A stretch of DNA of 64,000 nucleotides from Shewanella intestini (lineage in GTDB: Bacteria; Pseudomonadota; Gammaproteobacteria; Enterobacterales; Shewanellaceae), in the NCBI RefSeq assembly GCF_018221465.1, contig NZ_JAAIKR010000008.1, positions 1 to 64,000 on the forward strand, given 5' to 3'. A program made the translations under genes and the position numbers. The number at the start of each line of letters is the position of its first letter. Position 1 is the first letter of the stretch. The notes below the pieces were generated by a model. The model was not told where the DNA came from. It did no database searches and worked only from the letters and a program-made list of their open reading frames with translations. Below, piece by piece: positions 58,546-64,000 of the stretch.

Positions 58546-59874
58546 ATGCCGTCCACAAAAAACAATGTTTTCACGGTTTCACGGTTGAATGGTGAAGTGC
58601 GTAATTTACTCGAAAGCCAACTTAGTAAAGTGTGGTTAAACGGCGAAATTTCTAATTTTTCATCCCCCAGTTCTGGCCACTGGTATTTAACATTAAAAGA
58701 CAGTCGCTCCCAAATTCGTTGCGCCATGTTTAAGGGACGCAATCAAGCTGTACGTTTTAAACCCGTTAACGGCCAGCAAGTCTTAGTCAAAGGTAATATT
58801 AGTGTTTATGAACCCCGTGGCGATTATCAGCTTCTACTTGAGTCGATGCTGCCTGCCGGTGATGGTTTGCTCGCACAAGAATATGAAGCATTAAAGCAAA
58901 AGCTTGCCGCGCAAGGGTTATTTGCTGCAGATACCAAGCGTACGCTGCCAAATCATATTCAACGTATTGGTGTTGTCACTTCAGCTACTGGGGCAGCGCT
59001 GCGCGATATTTTACAGGTTTTACAACGCCGTGATGCCTCCGTAGAGGTGGTAGTGTACCCAAGCCAAGTACAAGGGCGCGCTGCCAGCCAGCTTATATGC
59101 CAAGCCATTGAACTTGCAAATAAACGCTTAGAAGTTGACGTGTTGTTAGTCACTCGTGGTGGTGGTTCATTAGAAGATTTATGGTGTTTTAACGATGAAC
59201 AATTAGCCCACACCATTTATAACAGTGCCCTACCTGTTATAAGCGCTGTTGGCCATGAAATTGATACTACTATTAGTGATTTTGTTGCCGACCTTAGGGC
59301 TCCAACGCCATCTGCCGCAGCTGAGTTATTATCTAAAGACAAAGGTAATAAACAAGAAAAATTGCAGCTGGTGTTTCATCGTCTACGCCAAAGTATGCGT
59401 CACTATCAGTTACACCAACAGTCGATACTAGATAACGTTAATCATCAATTTCAACGCCAAGATCCACAGCGTCAACTGCAACAATTTGAACAACGTTTTG
59501 ATGAATTACAACTTAGGTTACAAAGCGTTTTAACCGACAAACTGAACCAGCACACTTTGCAACAACAACGTTTGCAGCATCGTTTACAGCAATGTTCGCC
59601 AGCGCAGTTTATTCAAATAGAGTCCAATAAGTTGGTATTTTTACAACAGCAGTTAGTCAGTAATATGCAGCGTAAATTGTTTGATGCCAGTAATCGCCTT
59701 GCTAATGCAGGGCATCAACTTGATACAGTTAGTCCGCTGGCGACATTAAGCCGCGGTTATTCCATCACTAAAGATGCGCAAGGTAAGGTGGTCACAGACT
59801 CTGTGCAAGTAAAAACTGGCGATACACTTACCACATCACTTGCTTCAGGTGAATTAACGTCGGTTGTAAATTAA
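58546..59874 (+). CDS. xseA: Exodeoxyribonuclease VII large subunit
   Basis: This 442-residue subunit of the ssDNA exonuclease has an OB-fold N-terminus ([40 protein letters not shown]). The catalytic domain has [40 protein letters not shown] and [20 protein letters not shown]. Long Gln-rich coiled coils (residues 265-400) follow. Divergent from guaB, the usual gammaproteobacterial arrangement. Confidence 0.97.
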   Translation: MPSTKNNVFTVSRLNGEVRNLLESQLSKVWLNGEISNFSSPSSGHWYLTLKDSRSQIRCAMFKGRNQAVRFKPVNGQQVLVKGNISVYEPRGDYQLLLESMLPAGDGLLAQEYEALKQKLAAQGLFAADTKRTLPNHIQRIGVVTSATGAALRDILQVLQRRDASVEVVVYPSQVQGRAASQLICQAIELANKRLEVDVLLVTRGGGSLEDLWCFNDEQLAHTIYNSALPVISAVGHEIDTTISDFVADLRAPTPSAAAELLSKDKGNKQEKLQLVFHRLRQSMRHYQLHQQSILDNVNHQFQRQDPQRQLQQFEQRFDELQLRLQSVLTDKLNQHTLQQQRLQHRLQQCSPAQFIQIESNKLVFLQQQLVSNMQRKLFDASNRLANAGHQLDTVSPLATLSRGYSITKDAQGKVVTDSVQVKTGDTLTTSLASGELTSVVN

Positions 59875-60069
59875 ATCGCTAGATTGATTCAATAATTACA
59901 TTACAGCTTACTTTTTATTTATTATATTTCGTGTCATCAAAGATGCTGGTGAATATCAATGAGTATTCACCACTTCAAGCAGGTTTAACGACAAAGCCGG
60001 ATCCATTGTTTGGCATTTATTTTAGGCGCTCATGCCGCCAATTAAGACAGATACAATATAGGTATATCC

Positions 60070-60549
60070 ATGTTAAAAATCATTTCCAACGACGACTTTA
60101 AGCAATTTAGTCAAAATGCTCAAAATGCACCGCGTCATCGTAGTCACCACAATTTACATGACACCCTTGATGCTGGAGTACAGCGGCTGTTTATTTCTAC
60201 TGAGCCTGATACCTATATGCGTCCACATCGTCATAGCGAAGCCCACAAATGGGAGTTGTTTTTAGTATTAAAGGGACAATTAGATTTATTAATCTTTAAT
60301 GAACAAGGCCAAGTAACTGCACGCCATAGTTTGTCACCTGACACTAACCGTGCCATTGAGATCCCGCCAAATACTTGGCATGGCTATGCTTGCATGCAAT
60401 CTGGCACCGTTGGTTTAGAAATTAAAGAAGGGGCTTATATACCGACGCCAAAAGAAGATTTTGCAGCTTGGAGTCCAGCAGAAGGCGAGTCAGGCGCTGA
60501 TGATTACCGTAACTGGATGCGCAGCGCGCAAGTGAATGACGCATTTTAA
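60070..60549 (+). CDS. WbuC family cupin protein
   Basis: This 159-residue cupin has the metal-site-like MRPHRHSEAHKWELFLVLKG and a second cupin motif around IEIPPNTWHGYACM. It matches the WbuC family, often found in O-antigen loci but here in a chromosomal core setting between xseA and der. Enzymatic role unknown. AGG lies seven bases before the ATG, and a bidirectional terminator follows. Confidence 0.85.
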   Translation: MLKIISNDDFKQFSQNAQNAPRHRSHHNLHDTLDAGVQRLFISTEPDTYMRPHRHSEAHKWELFLVLKGQLDLLIFNEQGQVTARHSLSPDTNRAIEIPPNTWHGYACMQSGTVGLEIKEGAYIPTPKEDFAAWSPAEGESGADDYRNWMRSAQVNDAF

Positions 60550-60667
60550 TATCAATGGCAATATCAAAGCGGGCTAAACATTATTTCGCGAATTGATAAA
60601 GCCAGTTGATAAAGCCAATTGTCCCGCATGCATGTAAGCACATCAATATGCGTAAATAACAGCCAAT

Positions 60668-60692
60668 AAAAAAGCCTGAATCAGGCTTTTTT
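60668..60692. terminator. Bidirectional terminator between the cupin gene and der
   Basis: Stem AAAAAAGCCTG/CAGGCTTTTTT with a 3-base loop. T-runs on both strands let it stop the cupin transcript rightward and the der transcript leftward. Confidence 0.92.
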
Positions 60693-60707
60693 ATTATTGA
60701 GCACAAA

Positions 60708-62174
60708 TTATTTTTTGCGATCTTTTAGATGACTGACTGCGCGTTTACGACGACGCTCTTGGCTTAACGTCAGTTTCTGCATTTTACCATCAAACGGGTT
60801 AGCCCCTTCATGGAAGCGTAACTGAATTGGCGTACCAACCACATTCAATGAGCGGCGGAAGTAGTTCATCATATAACGTTTGTACGAGTCAGGCAGTTTG
60901 TTAACCTGATTACCATGTACAACCACAATCGGTGGGTTGTAACCACCTGCATGAGCATATTTAAGTTTCACACGGCGACCGTTAACCAATGGTGGTTGAT
61001 GATCGTCTTGCGACATTTGCATAATACGCGTCAGCATTGAAGTACTTACACGGCGTGTCGCACTGTCATACGCTTCTTCAATTGACTCATATAAATGGCC
61101 AACACCAGTGCCATGTAATGCAGAAATAAAGTGAATACGGGCAAAATCAATAAACCCAAGGCGACGGTCTAATTCGCTTTTAACGCGATCTTTGACACCT
61201 TGATCAATACCATCCCATTTGTTCACCGCAATCACTAAAGCACGACCCGCGTTCAAAGCAAAACCTAATAAACCTAAGTCTTGTTCGGCAATGCCTTCAC
61301 GCGCATCAATGATCAACAATACAACGTTTGAGTCTTCAACGGCTTTGAGTGTTTTAACGACCGAGTATTTCTCAACCATTTCGTGTACTTTTGCACGCCG
61401 ACGCACACCCGCGGTATCAATTAATACATACTCGCGGCCTTCACGTTCCATTGGAATATAAATACTGTCGCGAGTCGTGCCAGGTTCGTCATAAACCACT
61501 ACCCGCTCTTCACCAAGAATACGGTTAGTTAGTGTTGATTTACCTACGTTGGGTTTACCAATAATCGCCAGTTTAATCGGCAAACTTTGTAAGCGTGTTT
61601 GTTCAGCTTCCGCTTCTTCTTCAGTGTACTCACGTACTTCGGTATCTTCGTCTTCATCCGTTTGACGAACAATGCCCATGGCTTCAGCAAATGGCGTTAA
61701 AGCGTAATCAATCATATTGGTGACACCGCGCCCTTGCGCCGCCGCCATTTGATATACTTCACCTAAACCGAGCGACCAAAATTCAGCACAGGCTGAGTCT
61801 GCGTCAATACCGTCAACTTTATTGGCAACCACAAAGGTCACTTTATCGCGACTACGCAAATGTTGTGCAATGGCTTGATCCGCTGCAGTTAAACCTGCGC
61901 GCGCATCGGTCATAAACAATACAACATCAGCTTCTTCAATAGCGGCCAATGACTGCTCAGCCATTTTGGTTTCGATACCTTCTTCAGTACCGTCAATCCC
62001 GCCTGTATCAACAACAATAAACTCGTATCCAGCAAGGAACGCGCGGCCGTATTTACGGTCACGGGTTAAGCCAGGAAAGTCAGCTACCAATGCGTCACGA
62101 GTACGTGTTAGACGATTAAATAAAGTCGATTTACCGACATTGGGTCGCCCAACAAGGGCCACTACAGGGATCAT
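60708..62174 (-). CDS. der: Ribosome-assembly GTPase Der (EngA)
   Basis: This 488-residue protein has two tandem GTPase domains and a KH-like C-terminal domain. The first has [28 protein letters not shown] and the specificity motif VANKVDGID. The second has [29 protein letters not shown] and VNKWDGID. It acts in 50S subunit maturation. An acidic linker ([19 protein letters not shown]) lies between the G domains. Third gene of yfgM-bamB-der. Confidence 0.98.
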   Translation of the reverse strand: MIPVVALVGRPNVGKSTLFNRLTRTRDALVADFPGLTRDRKYGRAFLAGYEFIVVDTGGIDGTEEGIETKMAEQSLAAIEEADVVLFMTDARAGLTAADQAIAQHLRSRDKVTFVVANKVDGIDADSACAEFWSLGLGEVYQMAAAQGRGVTNMIDYALTPFAEAMGIVRQTDEDEDTEVREYTEEEAEAEQTRLQSLPIKLAIIGKPNVGKSTLTNRILGEERVVVYDEPGTTRDSIYIPMEREGREYVLIDTAGVRRRAKVHEMVEKYSVVKTLKAVEDSNVVLLIIDAREGIAEQDLGLLGFALNAGRALVIAVNKWDGIDQGVKDRVKSELDRRLGFIDFARIHFISALHGTGVGHLYESIEEAYDSATRRVSTSMLTRIMQMSQDDHQPPLVNGRRVKLKYAHAGGYNPPIVVVHGNQVNKLPDSYKRYMMNYFRRSLNVVGTPIQLRFHEGANPFDGKMQKLTLSQERRRKRAVSHLKDRKK

Positions 62175-62205
62175 GATTTTGCCTCTAATAAAACATTCAA
62201 TAAAA

Positions 62206-62230
62206 AGCCCCCGGAAAGCTTCCAGGGGCT
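62206..62230 (-). terminator. Intrinsic terminator after bamB
   Basis: Stem AGCCCCTGGAA/TTCCGGGGGCT (one mismatch) with a 3-base loop, followed on the minus strand by TTTTATTG. It lies between bamB and der, so der probably has extra promoter input or read-through. Confidence 0.8.
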
Positions 62231-62254
62231 CTAAAGCATATTATAACTTATTGC

Positions 62255-63442
62255 TTAAGGTAGCGTGACAGTAACAACTTTACCGCTGCGCCCTTGAACA
62301 TAAATTTTGCCATCAACCACTAATGGTTGCGAATATAGACCATCGCTGTCTATTTTAATACGGCCAACAATCTTACCGTTTTCGCGTGAAATAAAGTGCA
62401 AGTAACCTTCATAGTCACCCACTACAATATATGGACCAACAACGGCTGGAGAAGTTAATGAGCGGTTTTTTAACTCGGTATTATTCCAAACTTCTAAACC
62501 ATTGCGTTTATCAACAGCATAAATTCGACTGTGATCATCAACCACAAACAAATTAAAGCCGCTTTCTGCTAATTCATTAAAGCTTGAATACTTACGGGTC
62601 CACTTAACGCGCCCAGTACGTAGCTCCATTGACACTAAGTTTCCATTATAACTGACCGCATACAAACTATCGCCAGAAATAAGCGGTGTCATGTCAACAT
62701 CAGCCATACGGGTAAACTCATTACCGCCTTTGGGGTTAAATACGGTTTGTTCCCAAGCAGCTTGGCCATTTGACTTCACAATTACAGACACTTTGCCATC
62801 GGCGGTACCAATAAAGAAACCACCTGATTCAAATGCTGCAGAACCTGTACCGCGTAAAGTTAAGGTTGGCAGTTGCATTTCATGCGTCCACACATTTTCG
62901 CCGCTATCAACATTAAACGCTTCAAACGCACCTTTACTGGTACTAACGGCCACGACATCGTCACCAACTGTTGGTGCTGACAGTAATTCCCCGTCTGTAA
63001 ATGTTGACCATGAAACTTCACCGGTTTCTTGATCAAGTGCCACCAACAAACCAGACTCACCGCCCACAAAGACTTTATTACGTGCGGCGGTTAAACCAGC
63101 AGCAATACGAATACCTTTGGTTTTGGTGACAAGCTTGTCTTCCAATGCATCCGTTAAGTCTACTTTCCAAAGCTGCTCGCCACTGTCTTTAGCAAAGGCA
63201 GTTACAATACCTGAACGGTCAGCAACAAAAATTTTGTCGTAGCGTACAGCAGGTCGCAATTGCGAATAATAATTACCGACACCATCGCCTACGCTTTCAT
63301 CCCAGCTAATTTGTGGAAAAACGGTTGCTTGAATATCAGTCAGTTCGCTTACAGGCTCATCTTCAACATCATTTGAAGAACAAGCCGTCATTAGCGACAT
63401 GCTTAGGCCAATGGCCAATAAATTTTTACACCACGACTTCAT
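62255..63442 (-). CDS. bamB: Outer membrane protein assembly factor BamB
   Basis: This 395-residue lipoprotein (signal LLAIGLSMSLMTAC with lipobox MTAC) is an eight-bladed PQQ-like beta-propeller. Repeated blade motifs include AFAKDSGEQLWKVDL, ALDQETGEVSWSTFT, AFNVDSGENVWTHEM and AVDKRNGLEVWNNTE. BamB supports beta-barrel insertion by the BAM complex at the inner face of the outer membrane. It lies 10 bases after yfgM. Confidence 0.97.
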   Translation of the reverse strand: MKSWCKNLLAIGLSMSLMTACSSNDVEDEPVSELTDIQATVFPQISWDESVGDGVGNYYSQLRPAVRYDKIFVADRSGIVTAFAKDSGEQLWKVDLTDALEDKLVTKTKGIRIAAGLTAARNKVFVGGESGLLVALDQETGEVSWSTFTDGELLSAPTVGDDVVAVSTSKGAFEAFNVDSGENVWTHEMQLPTLTLRGTGSAAFESGGFFIGTADGKVSVIVKSNGQAAWEQTVFNPKGGNEFTRMADVDMTPLISGDSLYAVSYNGNLVSMELRTGRVKWTRKYSSFNELAESGFNLFVVDDHSRIYAVDKRNGLEVWNNTELKNRSLTSPAVVGPYIVVGDYEGYLHFISRENGKIVGRIKIDSDGLYSQPLVVDGKIYVQGRSGKVVTVTLP

Positions 63443-63452
63443 TGGCGATTCC

Positions 63453-64000
63453 TTATGCCTTATTTAGATTGTCTAGCTTAATGGTTAAAGCTGGGCTGAC
63501 ACTCACACCGCCATGATCAACTGCAGACTGGTAAGCCAATCTTGCTTTATCAATGTTTCCTTGGCGTACTAAAAAGTCACCTTTTAGTTCATCACGTTGG
63601 GCAATGAATGCTTCGTCAGTGATTTGATCTAATGTAGACAATGCGACACCCACATTACCTTGCTCAGCTTGTACACGTGCAAGGCGAATGGTTGCAATGC
63701 TTTCAAGACCAGCACCCGGTTTGGAGGCAATAATCTTTTTAAAGGCTTGTTCTGCTTTGGTGTAATCACCAACATCAACCGCTGATTTGGCTAGCATCAT
63801 ATCAAGTAATGACTGATAACCTGCTTCAGAGTGGTTTTTCCCAAATTTTTCAACTGAATCGATGACAGCTTGTGGTTGAGTGCTTTTAGCAGTGATAGCT
63901 TGAAACTGCTCAGAAGCGCTTTCAGCTGCGCTTAGTTTCATATCTGAATAGGTATTCCAACCATATAATCCGCCTAAACCGACAACCGCACCGACAATAA
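63453..64000 (-). CDS. yfgM: YfgM-family ancillary SecYEG translocon subunit, N-terminus outside window
   Basis: The visible 182 codons have no stop up to the window edge. They start in a membrane span (VGAVVGLGGLYGWNTYSDMK) and continue as TPR-like helices (SLLDMMLAKSAVDVGDYTKA, ATIRLARVQAEQGNVGVALS, RDELKGDFLVRQGNIDKA). YfgM is anchored in the inner membrane with a periplasmic TPR domain and contacts SecYEG and PpiD. The Met at 63941 is internal, not the start. It leads the yfgM-bamB-der operon, normally preceded by hisS. Confidence 0.93.
   Translation of the reverse strand, partial: IVGAVVGLGGLYGWNTYSDMKLSAAESASEQFQAITAKSTQPQAVIDSVEKFGKNHSEAGYQSLLDMMLAKSAVDVGDYTKAEQAFKKIIASKPGAGLESIATIRLARVQAEQGNVGVALSTLDQITDEAFIAQRDELKGDFLVRQGNIDKARLAYQSAVDHGGVSVSPALTIKLDNLNKA

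Noticed and set aside
58407-58742. 111-codon minus-strand frame between guaB and xseA
   Set aside because: It crosses the guaB promoter and the antisense of xseA; no support.

Overview
The window is about 64 kb of chromosome from a marine gammaproteobacterium, most probably Shewanella or a close Alteromonadales relative. This rests on gene content and order: yqgE-ruvX, pilT-pilU, yggS-proC-yggT-DUF4426-rdgB-hemW, trmB-yggL-glsA divergent from mutY-yggX, purL divergent from mltF, guaB-guaA divergent from xseA, and yfgM-bamB-der. No species can be assigned by reading alone. There is no rRNA operon, prophage or CRISPR array. Four tRNA genes are present, as a duplicated Phe-Thr pair.

Region 1 (1-18.6 kb) is an accessory polysaccharide locus read leftwards. 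It begins with an rfaH-type antiterminator gene (18051-18554). A 374-base leader follows, carrying a 12-base match to the ops element, the RfaH recruitment site. Next come a large SLBB export protein and a Wzz chain-length regulator. A dead IS5-type transposase remnant (13.2-13.6 kb) separates these from a very AT-rich block: a Wzx-type flippase, two polysaccharide pyruvyl transferases, three GT4-type glycosyltransferases and a Wzy-like membrane protein. The locus ends with a nucleotide-sugar reductase, a short phosphoglycosyl transferase, UDP-glucose dehydrogenase and a UDP-glucuronate-epimerase-like enzyme. The left edge is an IS3-family element cut by the window end. Together these describe a Wzx/Wzy-dependent, probably pyruvylated, uronic-acid-containing surface polysaccharide under RfaH processive antitermination.

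Region 2 (18.8-41 kb) is mostly housekeeping: a DUF4136 lipoprotein, ruvX, yqgE, yciH, hemH, an exported glutathione peroxidase, the type IV pilus retraction ATPases pilT and pilU, the yggS-to-hemW run, a DUF885 lipoprotein, a LysR regulator, a YggN-like DUF2884 protein, glsA, yggL, trmB, mutY and yggX. Short-period tandem arrays (7, 8 or 9 bp, each with its own unit) sit just 3' of several of these genes. They are the most striking unexplained pattern in the window.

Region 3 (41.3-46.6 kb) is a small catabolic module. A LacI-type operator precedes a GPH-family sugar symporter that is frameshifted at a C6 run, followed by a GH94 disaccharide phosphorylase. A YceI/cytochrome b561 pair faces it. 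Region 4 (46.9-64 kb) holds the duplicated tRNA-Phe/tRNA-Thr cassette, purL, mltF, an overlooked 47-residue basic small ORF, tadA with a long N-terminal extension, guaA, guaB, xseA, a WbuC-type cupin, der, bamB and the start-less end of yfgM. Many genes end in clear intrinsic terminators, listed separately.
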